Below are positions 44,334 to 52,106 of a stretch of 64,000 bases of DNA, piece by piece. Source of the stretch: Cytophagaceae bacterium (lineage in GTDB: Bacteria; Bacteroidota; Bacteroidia; Cytophagales; Spirosomataceae). The notes under the pieces were generated by a model. The model worked only from the letters and a program-made list of their open reading frames with translations, was not told where the DNA came from and ran no database searches. The position numbers and the translations under genes are program-made. Within the stretch, counting starts at the first letter, position 1; the number at the start of each line of letters is the position of its first letter. The stretch spans positions 124,001 through 188,000 of the forward strand of contig JAIXWQ010000012.1 of NCBI GenBank assembly GCA_027491195.1, read 5' to 3'.

Positions 44334-45247
44334 AAATTAAAGTTGTAGCCGCGTAAGAATTCGTCTATTTTCAGGCGCTTTTTGCCTTCCATCTGCCACT
44401 CTAAAATGTTGATATAGCCGTCTCCACAACCCACGCGCAGGAACGTTTTTTTATCCGTATCCCAAACCCCCATCCCAAGATCAGGGATAATTTCTGGGTG
44501 AAATTCGACGGCAATCAATTTGCAGTTTTTGCCCTGAAAAACGGTATGTGCGCCAGGAAAAGGATGCATGCCCCTTACTAAATTAACGATGTCCTGTCCA
44601 TTTCGCGTCCAATGAATTTCTCCCGTACTTCGATCTAATTTAGGGGCTGATTTTAGCTCAACTAATTCTTGTTGAGGAGTCGGGTGAATATCTCCAGATT
44701 CGATGGCTTTGGCCGTTTTAACGACTAAAGAACCGCCTTTGTTCATCAAGCGTTCATATAATTCACCTGTCGTATCTGTCGCCGAAATGGCTTCTTTTTC
44801 TTGGAATAATAAATCACCGGTATCGATTTCGTGTTGCAGAAAAAAGGTCGTAATTCCAGTTTCCGTTTCCCCATTAATGACCGCCCAGTGAATGGGAGCC
44901 GCACCTCGGTATTGAGGAAGTAAGGAAGCGTGCAAATTAAATGTACCCATCGGCGGCATATTCCAAACCGCTTCTGGAAGCATTCGGAAGGCAACGATGA
45001 TTTGTAAGTCAGCTTTGTAAGTGGCTAGTTCTTCCAAAAATGCGGGGTCTTTTAGTTTAACCGGCTGTAAAACAGGTATGCCACAAGAAGAAGCGTACAC
45101 CTTCACGGGGGAAGATTGCATCTGCTGTCCACGTCCAGCCGGCTTGTCGGGTGCGGTTACAACGGCAACGACCTCCATCTTCGCCTCTACTAAGGCCTGT
45201 AAACTAGCTACTGCAAATTCTGGGGTTCCAAAAAATATAATCCGCAT
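44330..45247 (-). CDS. fmt: Methionyl-tRNA formyltransferase
   Basis: Formylates initiator Met-tRNA with 10-formyl-THF, 305 aa. IIFFGTPEFAVASLQAL at the N-terminus, the catalytic region FNLHASLLPQYRGAAPIHWA with Asn/His, and HEIDTGDLL with the Asp. The C-terminal tRNA-binding domain is complete. def, which removes the formyl group, lies about 10 kb downstream. Confidence 0.95.
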   Translation of the reverse strand: MRIIFFGTPEFAVASLQALVEAKMEVVAVVTAPDKPAGRGQQMQSSPVKVYASSCGIPVLQPVKLKDPAFLEELATYKADLQIIVAFRMLPEAVWNMPPMGTFNLHASLLPQYRGAAPIHWAVINGETETGITTFFLQHEIDTGDLLFQEKEAISATDTTGELYERLMNKGGSLVVKTAKAIESGDIHPTPQQELVELKSAPKLDRSTGEIHWTRNGQDIVNLVRGMHPFPGAHTVFQGKNCKLIAVEFHPEIIPDLGMGVWDTDKKTFLRVGCGDGYINILEWQMEGKKRLKIDEFLRGYNFNF

Positions 45248-45262
45248 CCTTGATCTTGATAG

Positions 45263-45296
45263 TTTGTGGAATCCGTCTGAATTTTTATTATCTTTG
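45263..45296 (+). promoter_or_regulatory. Promoter upstream of the greA leader
   Basis: TTTG at 45263-45266, spacer of 22 nt, TATCTTTG at 45289-45296. Predicted start near 45303 would give a long (about 140-nt) leader before greA that contains a terminator. Confidence 0.5.
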
Positions 45297-45380
45297 TCCC
45301 CTACAAAACAACAATTTCGTGCTGTTACAGAAACAAATTACTTAGTTGCGAATCCGAAACAAAACTACAAATAAATTAGG

Positions 45381-45413
45381 TAGAACGGTCGGAGGCCGTT
45401 CTATTTTGTTTTT
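45381..45413 (+). terminator. Intrinsic terminator inside the greA 5' leader
   Basis: TAGAACGG (45381-45388) pairs perfectly with CCGTTCTA (45396-45403) around a 7-nt loop, followed by TTTTGTTTTT. It lies 30 nt before the greA ATG on the same strand, so most transcripts from the promoter at 45263-45296 would end here as RNAs of about 110 nt. Confidence 0.7.
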
Positions 45414-45442
45414 AAGCACAGAGGTTAAACCCTAAAAAGATT

Positions 45443-45916
45443 ATGGCAAAGTTTCAATATTACACGGCAGAGGCATTAGATAAATTAAAAGCAGAATTAC
45501 ACTACTTGAAGATTACAGGTCGTTCTGATATGGCCAAACAAATCGCAGAGGCTCGTGATAAGGGTGATTTAAGTGAGAATGCAGAGTACGATGCGGCGAA
45601 AGATGCGCAAGGGCTTTTGGAATTAAAGATCTCTAAAATGGAGGAAATTATTTCAGTAGCGCGTGTATTAGATGAATCCACTATCGATTTATCCGTGGTT
45701 TCCATCTATTCTATTGTTCAAATTAAGAATACGAAAAATGGAGCTGCCTTCACTTATACCATTGTATCAGAAGAAGAAGCTGATTTGAAGGCTGGAAAGA
45801 TCTCGGTATCCTCTCCATTTGGCAAAGGATTATTGGGTAAGAAAGTAGGCGATTTAGCCGAAATTACAGCGCCAGCAGGTAAGCTAGAATTTGAGATCAT
45901 GTCGTTAACTCGTTAG
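45443..45916 (+). CDS. greA: Transcription elongation factor GreA
   Basis: 157 aa: N-terminal coiled coil that enters the RNA polymerase secondary channel, with the tip signature DKGDLSENAEYDAAKDAQ (acidic tip residues intact), then the C-terminal FKBP-like domain ending FEIMSLTR. Rescues backtracked polymerase by stimulating RNA cleavage. The stop interlocks with that of the convergent PLP protein gene (TTAG). Confidence 0.95.
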   Translation: MAKFQYYTAEALDKLKAELHYLKITGRSDMAKQIAEARDKGDLSENAEYDAAKDAQGLLELKISKMEEIISVARVLDESTIDLSVVSIYSIVQIKNTKNGAAFTYTIVSEEEADLKAGKISVSSPFGKGLLGKKVGDLAEITAPAGKLEFEIMSLTR

Positions 45917-46590
45917 TGACGAGGGCCATAGATGGCCGATCCCACGCGAACCAAGGTAGCACCTAGTGCAGCGGCGATCAAATAATCTCCAGACATACCC
46001 ATGGATAATTCAATCCATTCCACAAGACCGGTCGAAACGCCGGTTTTGTTGTTTTTAAGCTTTTGGAAAAAATCAGCGAGACTTTGAAACTCTTGTCTAA
46101 TCTGCTCTTCATCAGCTGTAAAGCTGGCCATCCCCATCAATCCCACGATTCGGATATGTTGTAATTCAGCAAAAGCGGGATCCTCCAATAAGGCTTCGGC
46201 TTCCGCAAAATCCAAGCCAAATTTACTCTCCTCCGTCGCAATATAAATTTGAAGTAAGCAATCGATCACCCGCTCATGTTTTGCTGCCTGTTTATTGATT
46301 TCCTTTAATAAATTCAATGAATCCACGGAATGGATCAGGTGGACAAAAGGAGCAATGTATTTTACTTTATTCGTTTGTAAGTGACCTATTTGATGCCAAA
46401 GAATGTCCTTCGGCAACACCGCCTGCTTTTCCACCATCTCCTGCACGCGATTTTCCCCAAATTCCAAGGCCCCCGCCGCATAGGTTTCTTGAAGCTCTTC
46501 GATACTTCTCGTCTTAGTTACCACAATAAGTCGAGCGTTGCTGTCGTTTAATTGCTTGTTAATCAAGGAAATTTGTTCTGCGATGGCCAT
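45913..46590 (-). CDS. YggS/PLPBP-family pyridoxal-phosphate protein
   Basis: 225 aa alanine-racemase-fold single domain. The PLP Lys is Lys26 in LIVVTKTRS; later ENRVQEM, WHQIGHLQTNKVK, GLMGMAS and LSMGMSGDY are family motifs. The family has no proven enzyme activity and keeps vitamin B6 and amino-acid pools balanced. Confidence 0.92.
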   Translation of the reverse strand: MAIAEQISLINKQLNDSNARLIVVTKTRSIEELQETYAAGALEFGENRVQEMVEKQAVLPKDILWHQIGHLQTNKVKYIAPFVHLIHSVDSLNLLKEINKQAAKHERVIDCLLQIYIATEESKFGLDFAEAEALLEDPAFAELQHIRIVGLMGMASFTADEEQIRQEFQSLADFFQKLKNNKTGVSTGLVEWIELSMGMSGDYLIAAALGATLVRVGSAIYGPRH

Positions 46591-46645
46591 GTTAGGGTAG
46601 GCTAAATTTTGTTAGGGCTAAAAAATATTATTAAAATTAATTTAT

Positions 46646-46653
46646 TATTTTTG
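46646..46653 (+). promoter_or_regulatory. Candidate -7 element for the coiled-coil membrane protein gene
   Basis: TATTTTTG fits TAnnTTTG, 34 nt before the ATG at 46688, inside a very A/T-rich stretch, which lowers its weight. Confidence 0.3.
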
Positions 46654-46687
46654 ATTCAAGTCTAAAAGATTAAATAAAGCAGGTTAA

Positions 46688-47662
46688 ATGGAATCGGAGA
46701 ATACGAGGGGTAACGAAAGTAGTTTGAAGCGTCGCGTGACCCTGTTGACTATAGTGGTTGTTTTATTGCTGGGTTGGATTGCGGCGGATAAACTAGGTCT
46801 TTTGGATCGGTTTATGCAACCATCACAAGCCGAATTTGTGGAGAATGCACAAGTAAAGCTAGATTCCGTTGCAGAGCAATTGAATTTACGTTTAGTCCAA
46901 ATCAAAAAATTAGGCGGTAAAGTCAGTGAATTAGAGAAAGCAAAGGCGCAGATTTTGGGAGACCAAAAACACCTAAGCGACATCGATCCAGCTGAATTCC
47001 AAAAGAAACTTTCCTATTACCTGCACCTGTTAGGACAAAAAGATGCCGAAATCAAAAAGCTTAAAAAGGAAAACGTCGTATTAATTCTTCGCAATGATTC
47101 CTTAAGCCGCGAAGCGCAAATATTAAAGGTGGGCTTAGTGAATATCCAAAAAGCCCTAGAGGATTCCAGCAAGACTTTTGGCCTAAAAGAAAGAGAATTA
47201 AGCGAGAAATCCCGTGTCCTAGAAATTCGCAACAAGGAATTATCCGAAAAAGTGAGTGCGGCTGCTGCCTTACGTGCGGAAGGAGTGAATGTGTATAATA
47301 TATCCTCCCGAGGTAAAGAGTCTGCTATCAATAATCAGAAGGCGAAAAAAGTGGATAAAATTCGCGTCATGTTCCACTTGCAGGAAAATACCTTGGCTAA
47401 CAAGGAGATTAAAACGGTTTTCTTGCGCATCATCGAACCTACTGGTACAACCATTTCAGATTATAACCTGGGTTCCGGGACCTTTGATTTCAAAGGCCGT
47501 GAGTTAACCTTCACAAGCCGCCAGCGTATCTTTTACGAAAACAACCACCAATCGGTGGAATTTATCTATGCTAGACCCAATGGTTTCAAAGCAGGGAAGC
47601 ACGAAATTGAGCTGTATGCAGAAGGCTATCTGATCGGTCTGGGCACCTTCGAAGTGCGCTAA
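46688..47662 (+). CDS. Coiled-coil membrane protein of unknown function
   Basis: 324 aa: a charged N-terminus, one membrane helix (about 18-37), a long coiled coil (about 50-195, heptads visible in VQIKKLGGKVSELEKAKAQI and similar), then a beta-type C-terminal domain (about 210-324) ending YLIGLGTFEVR. Topology suggests the coiled coil and end domain lie in the periplasm. I do not recognise a named family; similar proteins occur in Bacteroidota. It stands alone before the ribosomal-protein promoter. Confidence 0.7.
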   Translation: MESENTRGNESSLKRRVTLLTIVVVLLLGWIAADKLGLLDRFMQPSQAEFVENAQVKLDSVAEQLNLRLVQIKKLGGKVSELEKAKAQILGDQKHLSDIDPAEFQKKLSYYLHLLGQKDAEIKKLKKENVVLILRNDSLSREAQILKVGLVNIQKALEDSSKTFGLKERELSEKSRVLEIRNKELSEKVSAAAALRAEGVNVYNISSRGKESAINNQKAKKVDKIRVMFHLQENTLANKEIKTVFLRIIEPTGTTISDYNLGSGTFDFKGRELTFTSRQRIFYENNHQSVEFIYARPNGFKAGKHEIELYAEGYLIGLGTFEVR

Positions 47663-47685
47663 TCCTAAAATTTTGTTGTTAACGT

Positions 47686-47715
47686 TTTGATAGTGAAGGA
47701 ATATTCGTACCTTTG
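47686..47715 (+). promoter_or_regulatory. Promoter of rpsF-rpsR-rplI
   Basis: TTTG at 47686-47689, 18-nt spacer, TACCTTTG at 47708-47715: a strong match to the Bacteroidota consensus, 40 nt before the rpsF ATG. Confidence 0.68.
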
Positions 47716-47755
47716 CAGTCCAAATTTTTACCAGTTTTTAAACAACAATTTTTTT

Positions 47756-48118
47756 ATGGAATTAAAAAACTATGAGACGGTGTTCATTTTAACTCCCGTT
47801 TTGTCTGAGCAACAGACAAAGGACACTGTTGAGAAATTCAAGAATCTGTTGGTAGAAAACGGTGCGCAAATCGTTCATGAAGACGCTTGGGGCTTACGTA
47901 AGTTAGCTTACCCGATTCAGAACAAGCACACTGGATACTATCAAATTTTCGAATTCGCAGCAGCTCCTACTTTAGTCGCTAAATTAGAATTAGAATACAA
48001 GCGTGATGAGCGCGTGATTCGTTTCTTAACTCTAGCGGTAGACAAGCACGCTTTAGCGTACAACGAAAAAAAGAGAAAAGGATTAGTAGGTAGAAAACCA
48101 GAAAAAACAGAAGCATAA
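47756..48118 (+). CDS. rpsF: 30S ribosomal protein S6
   Basis: 120 aa from the ATG at 47756, where the family sequence [19 protein letters not shown] begins; the frame is open upstream but that part is the promoter and leader. [20 protein letters not shown] is typical of S6. Binds 16S rRNA together with S18, encoded next. Confidence 0.95.
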   Translation: MELKNYETVFILTPVLSEQQTKDTVEKFKNLLVENGAQIVHEDAWGLRKLAYPIQNKHTGYYQIFEFAAAPTLVAKLELEYKRDERVIRFLTLAVDKHALAYNEKKRKGLVGRKPEKTEA

Positions 48119-48119
48119 T

Positions 48120-48371
48120 ATGACACTAGTTAACGAACCTGTAGATAAGAACGGAAACCGCAAAAAGTATTGCCGTTTCAAGAAATCTGGTATTCAATAC
48201 ATCGATTTCAAAAACCCAGACTATTTATTGAAGTTAGTGAATGAGCAAGGTAAAATCTTACCTCGTCGTATCACTGGAACTTCTTTGAAATTCCAACGTC
48301 GTGTGGCACAAGCTATCAAGCGTGCTCGTCACTTGGCTTTAATGCCTTACGTGGCTGACGGTTTAAAATAG
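48120..48371 (+). CDS. rpsR: 30S ribosomal protein S18
   Basis: 83 aa, family length. YIDFKNPDYLLKLVNEQGKI and PRRITGTSLKFQRRVAQAIK are the S18 signature. Partner of S6 on the platform of the small subunit. 1 nt after rpsF. Confidence 0.95.
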   Translation: MTLVNEPVDKNGNRKKYCRFKKSGIQYIDFKNPDYLLKLVNEQGKILPRRITGTSLKFQRRVAQAIKRARHLALMPYVADGLK

Positions 48372-48407
48372 TACCTTATCCAATAAACATTTGATTGTAA
48401 ACATAAG

Positions 48408-48851
48408 ATGGAAATTATATTAAAAACAGATATTGCTGGATTAGGTTACAAAAACGATATCGTTGCAGTGAAAGCTGGTTACGGTCGTAATTACTTAATT
48501 CCACAAGGATTCGCTATCATGGCGACTCCGTCTAACCGCAAGGTTGTAGCGGAAAACATCAAGCAAGCTGCTCACAAAGTGGAGAAAGTTCGTCAAGATG
48601 CATTCGATTTAGCTGCAGCTATCGGTGAAATGGCATTGATTATTCCTGCGAAGACAGGTGATAGCGGAAAAATCTTTGGTCGTGTGACTAGCCTTCAAAT
48701 CTCAGAGATGTTGAAAGAAAAAGGCTTCGATATCGATCGTAAGAAAATTTCATTCGATACAGAAGTGAAGACTACCGGCGATTACGCTGCTACGCTTGAC
48801 TTACACAAAGAAGTAAAACACAAGATTGCTTTCTCTGTGGTTTCAGAATAG
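48408..48851 (+). CDS. rplI: 50S ribosomal protein L9
   Basis: 147 aa: N-terminal domain EIILKTDIAGLGYKNDIVAV with the family GYGRNYLIPQGFA, connecting helix, C-terminal domain. Last gene of the ribosomal operon; a terminator follows after 24 nt and then the palindrome array. Confidence 0.95.
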   Translation: MEIILKTDIAGLGYKNDIVAVKAGYGRNYLIPQGFAIMATPSNRKVVAENIKQAAHKVEKVRQDAFDLAAAIGEMALIIPAKTGDSGKIFGRVTSLQISEMLKEKGFDIDRKKISFDTEVKTTGDYAATLDLHKEVKHKIAFSVVSE

Positions 48852-48875
48852 TATTTGAAACAAAACGATAAGTAG

Positions 48876-48907
48876 AAATCGCGCTGAGCAATCGGCGCGA
48901 TTTTTTT
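48876..48907 (+). terminator. Intrinsic terminator of the rpsF operon
   Basis: AAATCGCGC and GCGCGATTT form a perfect 9-bp stem over a 10-nt loop, followed by a T tract (T7 from 48901, the first three paired in the stem). The last bases and the T tract are also the left arm of the long inverted repeat that follows, so the two structures compete. Confidence 0.88.
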
Positions 48908-48938
48908 ATTTTAAGCGGAGGCTTAAAATAAAAAAATC
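48899..48938. repeat. Perfect 18-bp inverted repeat with GGAG loop
   Basis: From GATTTTTTT at 48899 to AAAAAAATC at 48938, the arms match over 18 bp around GGAG (48917-48920), the inner part being ATTTTAAGC/GCTTAAAAT. In RNA it would form a long A-U-rich hairpin and take the T tract of the preceding terminator into its stem. Confidence 0.88.
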
Positions 48939-49273
48939 TAGTCGATAGTCGCCGCGAAGCGGCGAAGTCGACTGCGTCTGAGTCGCCGCGAAGCGGCTTA
49001 GTCATCGCTGCGGGATTTAGTTGTCACTTCGTGACTTGGTCGCCGCGAAGCGGCTTAGTCATCGCTGCGCGATTTAGTCGTGACTGCGTCGCTTAGTCGA
49101 AAAAAAACAAAAAAAATCCGGAAAGGAATTTCTTCCCCTCCGGACTTTTTGACTAAGTTGCGAAGCAACGACTAAGCGACGCAGTCGCGACTAAGACGAA
49201 GTCGACTAAGTCACAAAGTGACGACTTTTCTCCGACTCAGCGACGAAGTCGCGACTTGAGCCGCCTGCGGCGA
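48939..49273. repeat. Micro-palindrome array in a mostly 19-bp register, inverted about a central terminator
   Basis: About 14 short palindromes, mostly 5-bp stem plus 3-nt loop (13 nt), joined by 6-nt linkers. Left units have centres at 48957, 48974, 48991, 49010, 49029, 49048, 49067 and 49086 with linker TTAGTC; right units have centres at 49163, 49182, 49199, 49216, 49246 and about 49265 with linker GACTAA, its reverse complement. Spacing is 19 bp between full units and 17 where the unit is 9 nt. Stems differ (GCCGC, ATCGC, GTCAC, GTTGC, GCGAC) but stay self-complementary, with two one-base mismatches. Loops are GAA, TGC, TTC, GCA or AAA; the last unit has a 2-nt loop. The array ends 2 nt from the icd stop. 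19 is not a multiple of 3, so it is not coding. Confidence 0.9.
49103..49150 (-). terminator. Central bidirectional terminator (end of the icd transcript)
   Basis: TCCGGA (49117-49122) pairs with TCCGGA (49139-49144), with an inner GGAA/TTCC pair around TTTC. On the minus strand eight T's follow (A8 at 49109-49116 on plus); on the plus strand five T's follow (49146-49150). It is the symmetry centre of the palindrome array. Confidence 0.82.
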
Positions 49274-50503
49274 TTACGCTAACGCTGCCTTTAAATTCGT
49301 ATCTAAAGCCTCTAAGAACTCTTCTGTGTATAAGTAGTGCTCTCCGTGCTTCACTTTGTTGCCGTGGATACAAACTGCTAAGTCTTTGGTCATCTTACCA
49401 GATTCAACCGTAGCCACACACACTTTTTCTAATGTTTGGCAGAAATTAATCAACGCCGCATTGTTATCTAATTTACCACGGAACTCTAATCCACGAGTCC
49501 ATGCGAAGATAGAGGCAATTGGGTTAGTTGATGTAGGCTTTCCCGCTTGGTGATCGCGGTAGTGACGAGTCACTGTTCCGTGAGCAGCTTCCGCTTCCAT
49601 TACTTTTCCGTCTGGTGTAATTAAAACTGACGTCATTAAGCCTAATGAACCGAAACCTTGAGCAACGGTATCCGACTGAACGTCTCCGTCATAGTTCTTA
49701 CAAGCCCAAACAAAGTTACCATTCCACTTCAAGGCAGAAGCAACCATGTCATCGATCAAACGGTGCTCGTAAACGATACCTGCTGCTTCGAATTGTGCTT
49801 TGTAATCTGCTTGGTAGATTTCTTCGAAGATGTCCTTGAAACGGCCATCGTATTTCTTCAAGATCGTGTTCTTAGTAGATAAATATAAAGGCCATCCTTT
49901 GCTCAATGCCATGTTAAAGCAAGAGTGTGCGAAACCTTTGATTGACTCATCTGTGTTGTACATGGTCATGGCAACGCCATCGCCTTTGAAGTTATATACT
50001 TCGAAAGTTTGAGCAGCACCACCATCTTCAGGTTGGAATGTAACTGTTAATTTACCTTTTCCTTTTGTAACGAAATCGGTTGCGCGGTATTGATCACCAA
50101 AAGCGTGGCGGCCGATCATGATCGGAGCAGTCCAGTTAGGAACTAAACGAGGAACGTTAGCACAAACGATTGGCTCACGGAAAACAGTACCATCTAGGAT
50201 ATTACGGATCGTTCCGTTAGGTGATTTCCACATTTGTTTTAAATCGAATTCCGTTACACGAGCCTCATCCGGAGTGATGGTAGCGCATTTGATACCTACA
50301 CCGTATTTTTTGATTGCCTCAGCAGCCTCGATGGTTACTTGATCATTCGTCTCATCCCGGTATTCTACACCTAAGTCATAGTACTTAATGTCTAGATCTA
50401 AATAAGGCAAGATTAATTTATCCTTGATGAATTTCCAGATAATTCGAGTCATTTCATCGCCGTCTAATTCAACGACTGGGTTGGCAACTTTAATTTTTTC
50501 CAT
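49274..50503 (-). CDS. icd: NADP-dependent isocitrate dehydrogenase (eukaryote-like homodimeric type)
   Basis: TCA cycle enzyme: isocitrate to 2-oxoglutarate plus CO2 with NADP. 409 aa, matching the homodimeric type II subfamily (mitochondrial IDH2-like) rather than the E. coli Icd. [18 protein letters not shown] is the substrate-binding block, [10 protein letters not shown] and [19 protein letters not shown] hold metal and active-site residues, [17 protein letters not shown] binds the cofactor. Its 3' UTR would contain the right half of the palindrome array. Confidence 0.95.
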   Translation of the reverse strand: MEKIKVANPVVELDGDEMTRIIWKFIKDKLILPYLDLDIKYYDLGVEYRDETNDQVTIEAAEAIKKYGVGIKCATITPDEARVTEFDLKQMWKSPNGTIRNILDGTVFREPIVCANVPRLVPNWTAPIMIGRHAFGDQYRATDFVTKGKGKLTVTFQPEDGGAAQTFEVYNFKGDGVAMTMYNTDESIKGFAHSCFNMALSKGWPLYLSTKNTILKKYDGRFKDIFEEIYQADYKAQFEAAGIVYEHRLIDDMVASALKWNGNFVWACKNYDGDVQSDTVAQGFGSLGLMTSVLITPDGKVMEAEAAHGTVTRHYRDHQAGKPTSTNPIASIFAWTRGLEFRGKLDNNAALINFCQTLEKVCVATVESGKMTKDLAVCIHGNKVKHGEHYLYTEEFLEALDTNLKAALA

Positions 50504-50543
50504 TTTTGTTATATCAAAATTTTGATAGGTTGTGATAATCTTG

Positions 50544-50551
50544 CAAAGGTA
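50544..50551 (-). promoter_or_regulatory. Candidate -7 element for icd
   Basis: Minus-strand TACCTTTG fits TAnnTTTG, 40 nt upstream of the icd start. The remaining about 220 bp up to ffh hold no gene I can support; a 66-codon TTG-started frame there has no recognisable features. Confidence 0.4.
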
Positions 50552-50771
50552 AAGACTAAATCTTTTTTACGTGAGTATTTTGGGGTATTTTTGTTGAAAA
50601 TTATAGCTTTTTTTGAGTGCAAGGGGAATAAGGGGGCGAGATGGGAAGTTGTGGATTCGGTTTTGGCCAAAGTATCTACAGACACCCCCGCGATTTACCC
50701 TCATTTACGAGAAAACAATTGATTAAAATTTGCCTGAAAAAGCGTAAATTGCAGTCCTTTTTTTAGATACT

Positions 50772-52106
50772 ATGTTTGAGAATTTAAGTTCGAAGTTGAC
50801 CACTGCCATGCGTACCCTGAAGGGGAACGGCAGAATTACGGATATTAACGTTGCCGCTACGGTGAAGGAAATTCGCCGCGCCCTGATGGATGCGGACGTG
50901 AACTATAAGGTGGCGAAAGAGATTACGGATCGGATTAAAGATCAGGCGATGGGCCAAAAAATCCTGATCGCTGTAGAACCAGGTCAATTATTAACTAAAA
51001 TTGTACATGATGAACTAACCCAATTAATGGGTGGTCAAAAGCAAGAAATCAACTTAAAGGGGGATCCAGCTGTTGTTTTGATTGCTGGTTTACAGGGTTC
51101 TGGTAAGACGACTTTCTCAGGTAAGTTAGCTCAATACATTAAAAAAGGAGGACGCAATGTGCTTTTAGTAGCTTGCGATATTTACCGTCCTGCGGCGATC
51201 GACCAATTGAAAGTGTTGGGAGAGCAAGTAGGGGTGGAAGTATATGCTGAGCCAGAAAATAAGAATGCAGTAAGTATCGCGGAGAACGCGCTTTCGTATG
51301 CTCGCAAGATGGGTAAGAAAGTGGTGATTGTCGATACAGCGGGTCGTTTAGCCGTGGATGAGGCAATGATGAACGAGATTGCAGCGGTGAAAGAGGCGAT
51401 TAAGCCGACCGAGATTTTATTCGTAGTGGATTCCATGACGGGTCAGGATGCGGTGAATACGGCGAAGACCTTTAATGATCGCTTGAATTTTGACGGCGTT
51501 GTTTTAACGAAATTAGATGGTGATTCCCGTGGTGGTGCGGCCCTTTCGATTCGTCAAATTGTCGATAAACCGATTAAATTCATCTCTACCGGGGAGAAAA
51601 TGGAAGCCTTGGATCAGTTCTATCCTGATCGTATGGCAAACCGTATCCTGGGAATGGGTGATGTATTGTCTTTAGTGGAGCGTGCGCAGCAGGCTTTTGA
51701 CGAAGATGAGGCAGCTCGTTTAAATAAGAAGATACGCCAAAACAATTTCACCTTCGAAGACTTCTACGCTCAATTGCAGCAAATCAAGAAGATGGGTAAC
51801 ATCAAAGATTTGATGGGCATGGTGCCAGGAATGAGCCAGGCGGTGAAAGATGTAGATATTTCCAATGATTCCTTCAAGCCGATTGAAGCGATCATCAGTT
51901 CGATGACTCCGAAGGAGCGTCAAAATCCAGATATTTTGAACCCATCACGCAAGAATCGCATTGTAGCTGGTTCTGGAACGTCGATTCAAGAGGTGAATAA
52001 CCTATTGAAGCAGTTCGAGGACATGCGCAAAATGATGAAGATGATGAACAAGGTACAAGACGGAAAGATGAAGATGCCAAATTTAGGAGGCATGTTCAAA
52101 CGATAA
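50772..52106 (+). CDS. ffh: Signal recognition particle protein Ffh
   Basis: GTPase that binds signal peptides and 4.5S RNA and delivers ribosomes to FtsY. 444 aa: N domain, G domain with GLQGSGKTT, DIYRPAA, DTAGRL and TKLDGDSRGG, and a methionine-rich M domain (MVPGMSQ, EDMRKMMKMMNKV). Its TAA stop abuts the pheT stop with no base between. Confidence 0.96.
   Translation: MFENLSSKLTTAMRTLKGNGRITDINVAATVKEIRRALMDADVNYKVAKEITDRIKDQAMGQKILIAVEPGQLLTKIVHDELTQLMGGQKQEINLKGDPAVVLIAGLQGSGKTTFSGKLAQYIKKGGRNVLLVACDIYRPAAIDQLKVLGEQVGVEVYAEPENKNAVSIAENALSYARKMGKKVVIVDTAGRLAVDEAMMNEIAAVKEAIKPTEILFVVDSMTGQDAVNTAKTFNDRLNFDGVVLTKLDGDSRGGAALSIRQIVDKPIKFISTGEKMEALDQFYPDRMANRILGMGDVLSLVERAQQAFDEDEAARLNKKIRQNNFTFEDFYAQLQQIKKMGNIKDLMGMVPGMSQAVKDVDISNDSFKPIEAIISSMTPKERQNPDILNPSRKNRIVAGSGTSIQEVNNLLKQFEDMRKMMKMMNKVQDGKMKMPNLGGMFKR

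Noticed and set aside
45021-45374. Plus-strand gene opposite the start of fmt
   Set aside because: Mostly antisense to a clear fmt; the tail lies in the greA leader and has no recognisable features.
48790-49005. Minus-strand open frame through rplI and the palindrome array
   Set aside because: It runs antisense through a real ribosomal gene and structured repeats; composition is not protein-like.
48939-49273. CRISPR array
   Set aside because: The constant parts are only 6 nt, the variable parts are short palindromes, the orientation flips in the middle, and no cas genes are present.
50522-50722. Small gene between icd and ffh
   Set aside because: TTG start, no signal or domain, and it overlaps the probable icd promoter; no support beyond being open.
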